Source: Pseudocitrobacter sp913778145 (GTDB taxonomy: Bacteria > Pseudomonadota > Gammaproteobacteria > Enterobacterales > Enterobacteriaceae). Taken from it: DNA of 64,000 nt. The stretch's first letter is position 1. The number at the start of each line of letters is the position of its first letter. Shown one piece after another: positions 46,433 through 55,806 of the stretch. The translations under genes were made by a program, and so were the position numbers. The notes under the pieces were generated by a model. It made no database searches, was not told the origin of the DNA, and saw nothing but the letters and a program-made list of their open reading frames with translations. The stretch spans positions 1-64,000 of the forward strand of contig JALNTX010000006.1 in NCBI GenBank assembly GCA_035726825.1, given 5' to 3'.

Positions 46433-46463
46433 AAAAAGGGCGTGAGAAATCACGCCCTTTTTT
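46433..46463 (+). terminator. tyrS terminator
   Basis: AAAAAGGGCGTGA / TCACGCCCTTTTTT stem with an AAA-type loop, 20 bp after the tyrS stop. Confidence 0.95.
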
Positions 46464-46482
46464 ACATCTTTTGCGGCATCTT

Positions 46483-46565
46483 GCCGGATGGCGCTTGCGC
46501 TTATCCGGCCTACAAAATCGTGCGGATTTAATACATTGCACGGACCTTGCAGGCCAGATAAGCGC
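46483..46565. repeat. REP/BIME sequence at the tyrS-gstA junction
   Basis: GCCGGATGGCGCTTGCGCTT then ATCCGGCCTAC (46483-46513) is a full REP hairpin. GGCCAGATAAGCGC (46552-46565) is an opposite-oriented half unit. They occupy the place where E. coli has pdxY. Confidence 0.8.
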
Positions 46566-46576
46566 AAAAGTTTGTG

Positions 46577-47182
46577 TTATTTCAGACCTTCCGCCGCCAT
46601 CGCGGCCGCAACGGCAGGACGTGCCGCGACACGCGCCATATAGGCCGCAATGTTTTTATAACCGCTCATCTCCAGTTTCACGGCAAATGCCCAGCGCAAC
46701 ACGGTAAACAGATACGCATCGGCAATCGTGAAGCGTGAGCCGCTAATCCAGTCACGGTCAGCCAGCTCGCTGTCGATAAACGCCATTTTCTTTTCCAGCA
46801 GCGCGCGAGCGGTGGGTTTGTAATCTTCCGGGGTATCCGGGCGGAAAAGCGGGGTGAATCCCTTGTGCAGCTCGGTGGCGATGAAGTTAAGCCATTCCAG
46901 CGTTTTATAGCGGCTGATGCTGCTAACCGGTGCCAGAAGCTGACGGTCGGCGACGCTGTCTGCAATGTACTGCATGATGGCAACGCCTTCAGTGAGAACG
47001 GTGTTGTCGTCCAGCTGGAGCGTAGGAACCTGCCCTTTAGGATTGGTTTTCAGGAAATCTTCCCCGGTTTCGGTTACTTTCTTTTGCAAATCTACGCCCA
47101 CGAGCGTGAAATCCAGCCCGCTTTCGCGCAGCGAAATGTGCGATGCAAGGGAACAGGCGCCGGGTTTATAAAACAGTTTCAT
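46577..47182 (-). CDS. gstA: Glutathione S-transferase GstA
   Basis: 201 residues from the Met at 47182 (MKLFYKPGACSLASHISLRE), E. coli length. Beta-class GST with Cys10 in the active site, N-terminal thioredoxin fold (GQVPTLQLDDNTVLTEGVAI) and helical C-terminal domain. Conjugates or binds glutathione for detoxification. Confidence 0.95.
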   Translation of the reverse strand: MKLFYKPGACSLASHISLRESGLDFTLVGVDLQKKVTETGEDFLKTNPKGQVPTLQLDDNTVLTEGVAIMQYIADSVADRQLLAPVSSISRYKTLEWLNFIATELHKGFTPLFRPDTPEDYKPTARALLEKKMAFIDSELADRDWISGSRFTIADAYLFTVLRWAFAVKLEMSGYKNIAAYMARVAARPAVAAAMAAEGLK

Positions 47183-47274
47183 GGCAAACTCCTTCTGGCA
47201 GATGTCATCGGTATTTTTATCTTGAGTCACACTGGGGTGACGAAGGGCATTTCGCTATGTTAGTGCCAGCGAAG

Positions 47275-47307
47275 ATAAAAAAAAAGCCGTTAACTCGCGT
47301 TAACGGC
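47275..47307 (-). terminator. dtpA terminator
   Basis: GCCGTTAAC / GTTAACGGC stem with TCGC loop; a run of about 10 A on the + strand gives the T-run after dtpA. Confidence 0.93.
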
Positions 47308-47333
47308 CTAAATTCAAATGTTTCCCGATGACA

Positions 47334-48839
47334 TTACGCGGAAGCAGTTTTCTGCGCAGTTACGGTTTTGTCGTCGTCCTGAGTCATGCGATTCAGCTTC
47401 GACGCGGTCAGCAGCATCAGCACAGCGATAATGCCAGTAGCAATACCAATCTGCATGAAGACTTTACCGTAGACGTCCAGAGACATCAGCGGATCAGTCA
47501 CATTTTCAGGTACCGCCATCAGGTTAGCAACGCGGCCAGCAATCAGCGCCGCACCAGCAGTGGTCAGGAACCAGCTACCCATGATGAAGCCCATCAGACG
47601 CTGCGGAACCAGTTGTGCAACCATTGCCAGACCGAGACCGGAGATCATCAGTTCACCGATACTCTGCAGGCAGTAGCTCAGAATCAACCAGTTCACGGAA
47701 ACGATACCCGCGTCGGTCGCAAATTTCGCACCCAGCGGCAGCACCAGGAAGGCACCAGAGCAGAGCACCATACCGATGGCGAATTTGTGCGGCATCGGCA
47801 GGCGGTCGCCCATCTTGTTATAGATAGCGGCCAGAATAGGGCTGCCGATGATGATCCAGAATGGGTTCAGCGCCTGATACTGTTCCGGCTCAAACGCAAT
47901 ACCCAGAATGGAATGCTCAACGTTACGGATGGCGAAGAAGTTCAGAGAGGTCGGCATCTGGCTGTAGAGAACGAAGAAGACAATCGCTTCCAGCATCAGG
48001 ATGAACGCCACAATCATTTTGCGACGTGCAGCACCCTGCATTGCAAACGCTTCTTTACCGAAAATGACCACGATACCCAGAGCAACAACGCCCAGCACCA
48101 TACGTGCGACATCCTGGTTGTGCAGCAGCCAGGTCGCAATAGTGACCAGGATAACCACACCCACGATAGTCAGCAGCAGGTTACGGTAGTTGATTGGTGC
48201 AAAGTCAGGTTTGGAGCCGTACTGTTTCACCCAACGCTGGCAGAACGCGAAGTTGACGACGGTGATCAGCATACCGACGACGCTCAGTGCGAATGCGACG
48301 CTCCAGCCGAATTTGGCCGCCAGCCAGGGCGTTGCCAACATAGAGAAGAAGGAACCGATGTTAACGGACATATAGTACATCGTAAATGCACCGTCCAGAC
48401 GTGGATCATCTTTCTCATAGCAGGTAGAGAGCAGGGAAGATGGGTTGGCCTTAAACAAGCCGTTACCGACCGCAATGGTCGCCATACCCATATATACGAT
48501 AGCCGCGTCATGACCGGACCATGCAACCAGCGCGTAGCCAATCGCCAGCACGATCGCGCCCAGCATAATCACGCGTTTGGTACCCAGAATTTTGTCGCCC
48601 AGCCAGCCGCCAATCGCGACTAAACCATAGACCAGGGCACTGAAGGAGGAGAACAACGTAATCGAATCGGCTTCGGACATACCCAGTTGTTTAACCAGGT
48701 AAACAGCCATAATACCTTGCAAGCCGTAGTAACCAAAACGTTCCCAAAGTTCGATCGAGAAGATCAAATAGAACGCTTTTGGTTGTTTAAAAGCGTTCAA
48801 ACTTACGCTTTCAGTTGGTTTATTGTTTGCAGTAGACAC
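47334..48839 (-). CDS. dtpA: Di-/tripeptide permease DtpA (TppB)
   Basis: 501 residues, POT family, 14 membrane helices. ExxERFxYYG motif as ELWERFGYYGLQGIMAVYLV near the start, and a PTR2-like FYMSVNIGSFF-type segment (YYMSVNIGSFFSML). Proton-driven uptake of di- and tripeptides. Confidence 0.96.
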   Translation of the reverse strand: MSTANNKPTESVSLNAFKQPKAFYLIFSIELWERFGYYGLQGIMAVYLVKQLGMSEADSITLFSSFSALVYGLVAIGGWLGDKILGTKRVIMLGAIVLAIGYALVAWSGHDAAIVYMGMATIAVGNGLFKANPSSLLSTCYEKDDPRLDGAFTMYYMSVNIGSFFSMLATPWLAAKFGWSVAFALSVVGMLITVVNFAFCQRWVKQYGSKPDFAPINYRNLLLTIVGVVILVTIATWLLHNQDVARMVLGVVALGIVVIFGKEAFAMQGAARRKMIVAFILMLEAIVFFVLYSQMPTSLNFFAIRNVEHSILGIAFEPEQYQALNPFWIIIGSPILAAIYNKMGDRLPMPHKFAIGMVLCSGAFLVLPLGAKFATDAGIVSVNWLILSYCLQSIGELMISGLGLAMVAQLVPQRLMGFIMGSWFLTTAGAALIAGRVANLMAVPENVTDPLMSLDVYGKVFMQIGIATGIIAVLMLLTASKLNRMTQDDDKTVTAQKTASA

Positions 48840-49433
48840 ATATACCTCTTTTTTTACATCCCATTTTAACGGGGCGTCACTGGACGGAGATTCGTATCGA
48901 TATCCGCCTTTATAGTTATTTTGGAGGGAAACGGGGAGTAATGTTCACTATCCGGTGCTTTCGCACAAGGGCTTTGTCATACTCTGTTACAAATACGTAA
49001 GTTACTACAAATGACCATATATATAAATGTTATTTAGATTTAAATTTCATGCTTTGCCCATAGGTAGCGATTTACTCTGTTAACAGGGGCGAAAAATGGC
49101 GTATTGACCATATCTTCTACTGATACGCTTTCAAGGCAGTGATATAGCCTGGATTCTGAAAAATAACTGGTTGATCGTCTTGCTACATCAAGATGTCGCA
49201 TTGAATTGATGGGCGTTATATGAACAGAAGATAACATTGAGATAACATAATGTTACTCAGCTGTTTGAAACGCGAATAATATAGAAAATTCAGGTGATAA
49301 AAAAAGAATTAACCAGGAAAAGTGTTTAACGCGATGCATTCACACCAATAATTTCCGAAATTCTAAGGATTAACATCGTAACGGCGAGGGGGGCGTCGGC
49401 GGCGCAAAACGGATTCGCCCCGCCGAAGGCGGC
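48840..49433. other. 594-bp intergenic region upstream of dtpA and downstream of nth
   Basis: AT-rich, with no gene I can support. The part next to dtpA (48840-49020) should hold its promoter. The part next to nth has a GC-rich block (49385-49435) with GCCGCCTTCGGCGGGGCG on the minus strand that could be the 3' hairpin of the rsx-nth operon, without a clear T-run. Confidence 0.6.
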
Positions 49434-50069
49434 TTAAATATCAACTTTCTCTTTGAATTCACAGAGATCTTCGATAATACATGAGCCACAGCGGGGTTTA
49501 CGAGCAATGCAGGTGTAGCGACCATGGAGAATCAACCAATGGTGACAGTCAACCTTAAATTCTGCCGGTACCACCTTCAGAAGCTTCTCTTCAACTTGCT
49601 CAACGTTTTTGCCAGGCGCAAACTGCGTGCGGTTGCAGACGCGGAAGATATGGGTGTCGACCGCGATGGTCGGCCAGCCAAATGCGGTATTGAGCACCAC
49701 GTTAGCCGTTTTGCGTCCTACGCCCGGCAGCGCTTCCAGCGCCGCGCGATCTTCAGGAACCTCGCCGTTGTGTAACTCAATCAGCATTCGGCAGGTTTTA
49801 ATCACATTCTCGGCTTTACTGTTAAACAGGCCGATAGTCTTGATGTAGGACTTCACGCCTTCAACGCCAAGTTCAAGCATCGCCTGTGGCGTGTTAGCGA
49901 CCGGATAGAGCTTCGCTGTGGCTTTATTGACGCTCACATCCGTAGCCTGCGCGGAAAGCAGTACCGCGATCAGCAGCTCGAAAGGGGAGCTAAAATTGAG
50001 TTCGGTGGTTGGATGCGGATTGTTGTCCCGCAGGCGGGTCAAAATCTCCAGCCGTTTCGCTTTATTCAT
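49434..50069 (-). CDS. nth: Endonuclease III
   Basis: 211 residues: helix-hairpin-helix LEALPGVGRKTANVVLNTAF with catalytic Lys120, catalytic Asp in VDTHIFRVCNR, and four C-terminal Cys for the [4Fe-4S] cluster (CIARKPRCGSC, DLCEF). Removes oxidised pyrimidines. Its start overlaps the rsxE stop, so it ends the rsx operon. Confidence 0.97.
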   Translation of the reverse strand: MNKAKRLEILTRLRDNNPHPTTELNFSSPFELLIAVLLSAQATDVSVNKATAKLYPVANTPQAMLELGVEGVKSYIKTIGLFNSKAENVIKTCRMLIELHNGEVPEDRAALEALPGVGRKTANVVLNTAFGWPTIAVDTHIFRVCNRTQFAPGKNVEQVEEKLLKVVPAEFKVDCHHWLILHGRYTCIARKPRCGSCIIEDLCEFKEKVDI

Positions 50070-50764
50070 CAGGCCTTCTCAGCTGTTTCAACGCCGACGT
50101 CCGTGGCGGGCACGGCTTTCGCCTTGCGTTGTTTTGTCCGTTCATCAATCAAATATTTAATCGCCAGCAGCATGCCAAGGCCAATAAACGCGCCCGGGGG
50201 GAGCATTGCTAACAGGAAGGGGGTATCCGTATGGAATACTTCAATCCGCAGCGCTTTCGCCCAGTTGCCCAGAAGGCCGTCTGCGCCGTCGAACAGCGTA
50301 CCGTTACCTAATAACTCACGAAGAGACCCCAGCACAAACATGGTGCAGGTCGCGCCCATGCCGATGGCAAAACCATCCAGAGCCGATAATGCCGGCCCTT
50401 TTTTAGCCGCGAAAGCTTCAGCACGCCCAACGACGATACAGTTAGTCACAATCAGCGGGATAAAAATCCCCAACGATTGATAAAGACCGAAGGCGTAGGC
50501 GTTAATCAGCATTTGCACGGCACTCACTACCGACGCAATGATCATCACGTAGATAGGAATACGAATCTCTGCAGGCGTCCAGCGGCGCAGGCAGGAGATA
50601 GCAAAGTTGGTTAACGTCAGAACCAGGGTAGTGGCCAGGCCAAGGCCCAGCGCATTGGTGGCGGTTGATGTCACCGCCAACAGCGGACACATCCCCAGCA
50701 GCTGTACCAGTGCGGAGTTGTTCTTCCACAGCCCCTGAACAATAACCTCTTTTACTTCGCTCAT
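50069..50764 (-). CDS. rsxE: SoxR-reducing complex subunit RsxE (RnfE)
   Basis: 231 residues, six membrane helices, RnfE/NqrD family (LWKNNSALVQLLGMCPLLAV; GLFIPLI-type and VGRAEAFAAKKG). Part of the membrane electron-transfer complex that keeps SoxR reduced. Confidence 0.96.
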   Translation of the reverse strand: MSEVKEVIVQGLWKNNSALVQLLGMCPLLAVTSTATNALGLGLATTLVLTLTNFAISCLRRWTPAEIRIPIYVMIIASVVSAVQMLINAYAFGLYQSLGIFIPLIVTNCIVVGRAEAFAAKKGPALSALDGFAIGMGATCTMFVLGSLRELLGNGTLFDGADGLLGNWAKALRIEVFHTDTPFLLAMLPPGAFIGLGMLLAIKYLIDERTKQRKAKAVPATDVGVETAEKA

Positions 50765-50767
50765 GGT

Positions 50768-51388
50768 TTACTCTCCACAGGCCTGCAGGTTTGAAAGTTG
50801 ACTCGGTAATGTCTGAGCGTAAAGCCCGGCACGTTTTACCGCATTCACCACGGCGCGCGGCGTAATGGTCGCGCCGGTAAACTGATCAAACTGGCCGCCA
50901 TCTTTTTTCACCGCCCACGTTGCGTCGCTTTCGCCAGCAATAGTCTTCCCGGCAAAGTGGGTGATCCAGTCCGAAATACGCAGCTCAATTTTATCGCCCA
51001 GCCCCGGTGTCTCGTGATGTTCCGTAACCCGGCTGCCCAGCACGGTGCCGCTGAAGTCGGCGCCGACCAGAAGCTGAATCGCGCCAGAGTAGCCATCCGG
51101 TGCGGTAGCTTCCATCACGGCGGCGACTGCCTGCTCGCCCTGACGCGCAATATAGACTTTATGCGTGCCTTTTCCCAGCTCCGGCGCGGTGACCAAATAG
51201 CAGCTTTGCAGCAAATCGTTATTATAGCGGTCCGCCGGAATCACCTGTTGAAACAGCGCGTTCTGCTGTTTGGCCGCCTGATCGGCGATGGTATTTTTAG
51301 TCAGTTGATCGATAGCTGCCGTCAGGCCGGTCGAGCCTGCGGCAAACAGTGCCAGGGTTATCCCGTGCTTACGCATCGTTTTTAACAT
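50768..51388 (-). CDS. rsxG: SoxR-reducing complex subunit RsxG (RnfG)
   Basis: 206 residues from the second Met (51388), as in E. coli. One N-terminal membrane helix and an FMN-binding domain with the covalent-flavin Thr in FTGATITPRAVVNAV. The periplasmic side carries electrons within the complex. Confidence 0.95.
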   Translation of the reverse strand: MLKTMRKHGITLALFAAGSTGLTAAIDQLTKNTIADQAAKQQNALFQQVIPADRYNNDLLQSCYLVTAPELGKGTHKVYIARQGEQAVAAVMEATAPDGYSGAIQLLVGADFSGTVLGSRVTEHHETPGLGDKIELRISDWITHFAGKTIAGESDATWAVKKDGGQFDQFTGATITPRAVVNAVKRAGLYAQTLPSQLSNLQACGE

Positions 51389-51397
51389 CATTAATCC

Positions 51398-52450
51398 TCA
51401 GCGATGGCCGTAAACGCGTGGGCGCGTGTAGTAGTCGATCAACGGTACGGTAATGTTCGCCAGCAATACAGCAAAAGCCACGCCATCCGGGTATCCGCCG
51501 AAGCTGCGAATCAACCACACCAGCAGGCCCGCCAGCGCGCCGAAAATCAGGCGTCCGCGATTGGTGGTGGAGGCGGTCACCGGATCGGTCAGAATAAAGA
51601 ACGCGCCGAGCATCGTGGCACCGGAAAGCAGATGCAGCTGCGGCGAAGCGACGTTTTCCGGATTAAACAACCAGCCAAGCGTCGCGCAGACGGCCAGGCT
51701 CAGCAGGAAACTTACCGGAATGTGCCAGCGAATGGCGCCTTTCCACAGTAAAAACAGCCCGCCCGCCAGATACGCCAGGTTCACCCACTGCCAGCCAATG
51801 CCCGCCAGCGCGCCGTGATAAATCGACGACTGCATGATGCTGTCTACCGAATGACCCGCGTGACGCGACGTTTTGAAGGTATCCAGCGGTGTGGCCTGGC
51901 TGATGCCATCGACACCCATCTTCAGGGCATTCATGTCCTGACCCCCAGCCGTATGGCCGGTGAAAATGACCTGTAATGCATCGACAAAGCCTGGCGTATT
52001 GGCGGCAATCTCATGCGGCGGCAGCCAGGATGTCATCTGTACCGGGAAGGAGATGAGTAATACGACATAGCCAATCATCGCCGGGTTAAAGGGATTCTGC
52101 CCTAAACCGCCGTAAAGTTGTTTAGCGATGATGACTGCGAACGCGGTGCCCAGCACGACCATCCACCACGGGGCAAAAGGAGGAATACTGATGGCCAGCA
52201 GAATACCAGTCAGCCAGGCCGAGTTATCGGCAAGCGTTGCGGCAATAGCCTGCTTACGCAGACGCAGTATAAAAGACTCGGTTGCCCATGCAGTCAGCGA
52301 GGCCAGCAGAAGTTGAATCAACGTTCCCCAGCCGAAAAACCAGCTTTGCACCGCAATGCCGGGCAGGGCGGCCAAAATCACCAGCATCATAATGCGCGAT
52401 GTCTGGCGATGGTTATGGGTATAAGGGGAACTTGCTATCTTGAAAACCAT
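51398..52450 (-). CDS. rsxD: SoxR-reducing complex subunit RsxD (RnfD)
   Basis: 350 residues, about nine membrane helices, NqrB/RnfD family with a flavin-site Thr in ISQATPLDTFKT and end LIDYYTRPRVYGHR. Integral electron carrier of the complex. Abuts the rsxC stop. Confidence 0.95.
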   Translation of the reverse strand: MVFKIASSPYTHNHRQTSRIMMLVILAALPGIAVQSWFFGWGTLIQLLLASLTAWATESFILRLRKQAIAATLADNSAWLTGILLAISIPPFAPWWMVVLGTAFAVIIAKQLYGGLGQNPFNPAMIGYVVLLISFPVQMTSWLPPHEIAANTPGFVDALQVIFTGHTAGGQDMNALKMGVDGISQATPLDTFKTSRHAGHSVDSIMQSSIYHGALAGIGWQWVNLAYLAGGLFLLWKGAIRWHIPVSFLLSLAVCATLGWLFNPENVASPQLHLLSGATMLGAFFILTDPVTASTTNRGRLIFGALAGLLVWLIRSFGGYPDGVAFAVLLANITVPLIDYYTRPRVYGHR

Positions 52451-54580
52451 TTATTCCTCGTTAACTGCTTGTGCGGCTTTTTTGGCCTGAACGCGAGCAA
52501 TGGCTGCCGCAACGGCTGCTTTGCGTGGATCATCATTAGCCGCCGACTCATTCGCCGCCTGCTGTTCGGCTTTACGTGCTTTAGCGCGCGCGATGGCGGC
52601 TTCCACCGCAGCTTTGCGCGGATCAACCGCTTCGGTTGTTGCGGCGGGTTCGCTATGGGTCTGCTGTTCCGCTTTACGCGCTTTGGCGCGCGCGATGGCG
52701 GCTTCCACAGCAGCTTTGCGCGGATCAACCGCTTCGGTTGCGGCGGGTTCGCTATGGGTCTGCTGTTCCGCTTTACGCGCTTTAGCGCGCGCGATGGCGG
52801 CTTCCACAGCAGCTTTACGCGGATCGACCGTTTCCGTTGTTGATACGGTTTCGCTGGTCGGTTGTTGCTCTGCCTTACGTGCTTTGGCGCGGGCAATGGC
52901 AGCTTCGACGGCAGCTTTGCGCGGATCGACCGCCTCGCTGTCTGCTGATAATTGTTTATCAGCCTGCGCCGCGCGAGCTTTTGCCTTACGCGCTTCACGA
53001 GCCGCAATGACGGCACTGTTATCCGGTAACGCGCCTGCCTGGATAACGATTGGCTGCGTAGCCTGCTGTTGCTTATCTTTTACCCGCGCCAGCGCGGCAT
53101 TGATGGCATCCTGATCTTTCGCCGCTGGCTGCACGGCTGCTTTTTTATGGCGTTCCGCACGCGCCAGTTTTTCGCGCTCAAGACGATTCTGACGCGCTTC
53201 AAAACGGGCTTTCGCTTCCGCGGCACGCTGCTCTTCAAGGCGAATCGCAGAGATTTCCGCTTTTTCCTGACGGAAGTACTGCACCAGGGGAATGCTGCTT
53301 GGGCAGACCCACGCGCAGGCACCGCACTCAATGCAATCGGAAATATTGTGTGCCGTCGCTTTATCGTGCTGCTGGCCCTTACTGAACCAGTAAAGCTGCT
53401 GCGGCAGAAGATCGGCCGGGCAGGCATCTGCACAGGCACTACAGCGAATACAGCCTTTTTCTTCTTCCGGTTCGCCCATTTCTGTCGGCGAGGGTGCCAG
53501 CAGACAGTTGGTGATTTTGACCACCGGAACATCCAGCCATGGCAGGGTAAAGCCCATCAGCGGGCCGCCCATAATCACAAGCTGTTCGGCAGAAGGACAG
53601 AAGCCTGCATCCGCGAGAAGATGGCTCACCGGCGTGCCCAGACGCGCCCAAACGTTACCCGGGCGGCTTACGGACTCACCGGTTAATGTCACCACGCGTT
53701 CGGTTAACGGTTCACCGTCAATCACCGCGCGCTTCACTGCAAACGCGGTACCCACGTTTTGCATCAGCACGCCGATATCGGATGAACGCCCACCGTGCGG
53801 AACCTGCTTACCGGTAAGAATTTGCGTTAACTGCTTCGCGCCGCCGGAGGGATATTTGGTGGGAATGACGCGCAGGCTGATATCATGCGCGCCCGCCAGC
53901 ACCGCACGCAGCATCGAAATGGCCTGCGGTTTGTTATCTTCAATACCAATTAAAATCTGCTGCGGTTGCAGGATATGACCGAGGATACGAATACCGTCGA
54001 TAACCTGTGCCGCACAATCCTGCATCAGCCGGTCATCCGCCGTGATATACGGTTCGCACTCCGCGGCATTAATAATCAGCGTGGTGATTTTATCGCCGCC
54101 GCCGCGCAGCTTTGTTCCGGTCGGGAAACCCGCGCCGCCAAGTCCCGCCACGCCGAACTGATGAATTCGTTCAATCAATTCTTCACGCGAACGAGTCTGG
54201 TAATCGTGCCAGCCGTCGCGATGGATCCACTGATCTTCGCCATCAGCATCAATAATGACGCTCATCTCCGGCAACGCGGAAGGGTGCGCCGTGGCGTGCG
54301 GTTCAATGGCGGCGACGGTGCCTGACGTTGGTGCATGTACGGGCAGCATTCGCCCCCAGCCGCGCGTCAGCGGTTGACCGCGCAGCACGCGATCGCCAGG
54401 CTTCACGCACAGCTCGCCTTCAGCGCCAATATGTTGCTTCAGAGGAATGACGAAACGCTGCGCCAGGGGAACCTGACGCAGCGGCGTGCCATTAGACTGA
54501 GTTTTCATTTCCGGTGGGTGAATCCCCCCATCGAAATCCCAGATTTTTTCTTTTCTGAACGCGGAAAATAACTTAAGCAT
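52451..54580 (-). CDS. rsxC: SoxR-reducing complex subunit RsxC (RnfC) with tandem-repeat tail
   Basis: 709 residues from the Met at 54580 (MLKLFSAFRKEKIWDFDGGI), which overlaps the rsxB end by 8 bp; the 54694 start lies inside rsxB. NADH/FMN-binding part, then two [4Fe-4S] motifs (CIRCSACADACP and CIECGACAWVCP). The C-terminal third is five Lys/Ala-rich helical units beginning DPRKAAVEAAIARAKARKAE. E. coli RsxC has a comparable repeat tail of different length (about 740 residues in all). Confidence 0.96.
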   Translation of the reverse strand: MLKLFSAFRKEKIWDFDGGIHPPEMKTQSNGTPLRQVPLAQRFVIPLKQHIGAEGELCVKPGDRVLRGQPLTRGWGRMLPVHAPTSGTVAAIEPHATAHPSALPEMSVIIDADGEDQWIHRDGWHDYQTRSREELIERIHQFGVAGLGGAGFPTGTKLRGGGDKITTLIINAAECEPYITADDRLMQDCAAQVIDGIRILGHILQPQQILIGIEDNKPQAISMLRAVLAGAHDISLRVIPTKYPSGGAKQLTQILTGKQVPHGGRSSDIGVLMQNVGTAFAVKRAVIDGEPLTERVVTLTGESVSRPGNVWARLGTPVSHLLADAGFCPSAEQLVIMGGPLMGFTLPWLDVPVVKITNCLLAPSPTEMGEPEEEKGCIRCSACADACPADLLPQQLYWFSKGQQHDKATAHNISDCIECGACAWVCPSSIPLVQYFRQEKAEISAIRLEEQRAAEAKARFEARQNRLEREKLARAERHKKAAVQPAAKDQDAINAALARVKDKQQQATQPIVIQAGALPDNSAVIAAREARKAKARAAQADKQLSADSEAVDPRKAAVEAAIARAKARKAEQQPTSETVSTTETVDPRKAAVEAAIARAKARKAEQQTHSEPAATEAVDPRKAAVEAAIARAKARKAEQQTHSEPAATTEAVDPRKAAVEAAIARAKARKAEQQAANESAANDDPRKAAVAAAIARVQAKKAAQAVNEE
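52500..52960 (-). repeat. Tandem repeat inside rsxC, five units of about 96-105 bp
   Basis: Each unit encodes (V)DPRKAAVEAAIARAKARKAE plus a spacer (for example QQTHSEPAATTEA). Two adjacent central units are almost identical at the DNA level; the last unit is shortened and diverged (AAVAAAIARVQAKKAA). In-frame gain or loss of units is expected. Confidence 0.9.
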
Positions 54581-55148
54581 GGTGTTCCACAGGAATATTA
54601 CGTACCGGGATACTTTGCAGGTCCCACTTCCAGCTGTCGGTGGTGGTGGCGACCGGGCGCAGTTCAATACACTGGGTCGGGCAGGGCGCAACACACAGGT
54701 TGCAGCCGGTGCAAAGATCGCTCATGACGGTGTGCATCGCACGGGTCGCGCCGACAATAGCATCCACCGGGCATGCCTGAATGCACTTGGTGCAACCGAT
54801 ACAGTTGTTTTCGTCGATCACGGCCAGCATCCGCGCGGGTTCCTGAACGGCGGTGTCGCCGTCGACAGGTTGCGGATCGACGTTAAGTAATTCGGCAATT
54901 TTCAGCATCACCGCTTCGCCGCCAGGGGCGCAGCAGTTAATTTTTTCACCGTTGCTTACCGCTTCGGCGTAGGGGCGACAGCCTGGGTAGCCACACTGCC
55001 CACACTGGCTTTGTGGCAGAAGCTCATCAATTTTTTCAACGACCGGGTCATCTTCCACCGCAAAGCGGCGTGACGCGTAACCCAGTATGACGCCGAAAAT
55101 CAGCCCTAAAACGCTGATAGCGGCGACTGCAATCCAGAAGGTCATCAT
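54573..55148 (-). CDS. rsxB: SoxR-reducing complex subunit RsxB (RnfB)
   Basis: 191 residues; N-terminal membrane helix, a [4Fe-4S] domain CGQCGYPGC, then two ferredoxin motifs (CIGCTKCIQACP, CTGCNLCVAPCP). The region E. coli has as KINRCAPGG reads KINCCAPGG here. Start overlaps the rsxA stop (TAATG). Confidence 0.95.
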   Translation of the reverse strand: MMTFWIAVAAISVLGLIFGVILGYASRRFAVEDDPVVEKIDELLPQSQCGQCGYPGCRPYAEAVSNGEKINCCAPGGEAVMLKIAELLNVDPQPVDGDTAVQEPARMLAVIDENNCIGCTKCIQACPVDAIVGATRAMHTVMSDLCTGCNLCVAPCPTQCIELRPVATTTDSWKWDLQSIPVRNIPVEHHA

Positions 55149-55729
55149 TACAACTTCACCAACCCGCTAAAGCCCATAAACGCCAGAGACATTAACCCCG
55201 CGGTAATCAACGCGATGGCGTTACCGCGAAACGGCGCGGGCACATTCGACACCACCAGGCGTTCGCGAATAGAGGCAAACAGCACCATCACCAGCGAGAA
55301 ACCGACGGCGGCAGAGAAACCATACAGCGCCGACTGCAAAAAGTTATGGCCGAGGTTAATGTTAAGCAGCGCCACGCCGAGCACCGCACAGTTGGTGGTG
55401 ATCAGCGGTAAGAAAATACCCAGCAGGCGATAGAGCGCCGGGCTGGTTTTACGCACCACCATTTCGGTGAATTGCACCACGACGGCAATCACCAGAATAA
55501 AGGCCAGCGTGCGCAGATAAATCAGATTAAGCGGAATCAGGATCCAGGTATCAATCAGCCAGGCGCAAATGGAGGCCAGTGTCATTACAAACGTGGTGGC
55601 AAGCCCCATACCCATTGCTGTTTCCAGCTTTTTGGACACGCCCATAAACGGGCAAAGCCCGAGGAACTTTACCAGGACGAAGTTATTTACCAGTACGGTA
55701 CCGATAAAGAGCAATAAATAGTCAGTCAT
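55148..55729 (-). CDS. rsxA: SoxR-reducing complex subunit RsxA (RnfA)
   Basis: 193 residues from the second Met (55729), E. coli length. Six membrane helices (TDYLLLFIGTVLVNNFVLVK; FLPLITTNCAVLGVALL). First gene of rsxABCDGE-nth; each junction overlaps or is a few bases. Confidence 0.96.
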   Translation of the reverse strand: MTDYLLLFIGTVLVNNFVLVKFLGLCPFMGVSKKLETAMGMGLATTFVMTLASICAWLIDTWILIPLNLIYLRTLAFILVIAVVVQFTEMVVRKTSPALYRLLGIFLPLITTNCAVLGVALLNINLGHNFLQSALYGFSAAVGFSLVMVLFASIRERLVVSNVPAPFRGNAIALITAGLMSLAFMGFSGLVKL

Positions 55730-55806
55730 CATTCGACCTGTAACAAAAAAAGCTTCCTATTATCGACGAAAGCGTTTTCATCGACAACAGGGCAAGAGTG
55801 TGGTTA

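Noticed and set aside
45497..46567. 356-codon open frame on the minus strand
   Set aside because: Lies antisense to tyrS, which is unmistakable; no start context or family.
47328..48623. 431-codon open frame on the + strand
   Set aside because: Antisense to dtpA over its whole length; His/Gln/Arg-rich composition is what the complement of a membrane-protein gene gives.
49040..49237. 65-codon minus-strand frame in the dtpA-nth gap
   Set aside because: No ribosome site, no family, AT-rich intergenic context.
52435..53016. 193-codon frame rich in Lys/Arg/Pro
   Set aside because: Shifted-frame shadow of the rsxC tandem repeats.
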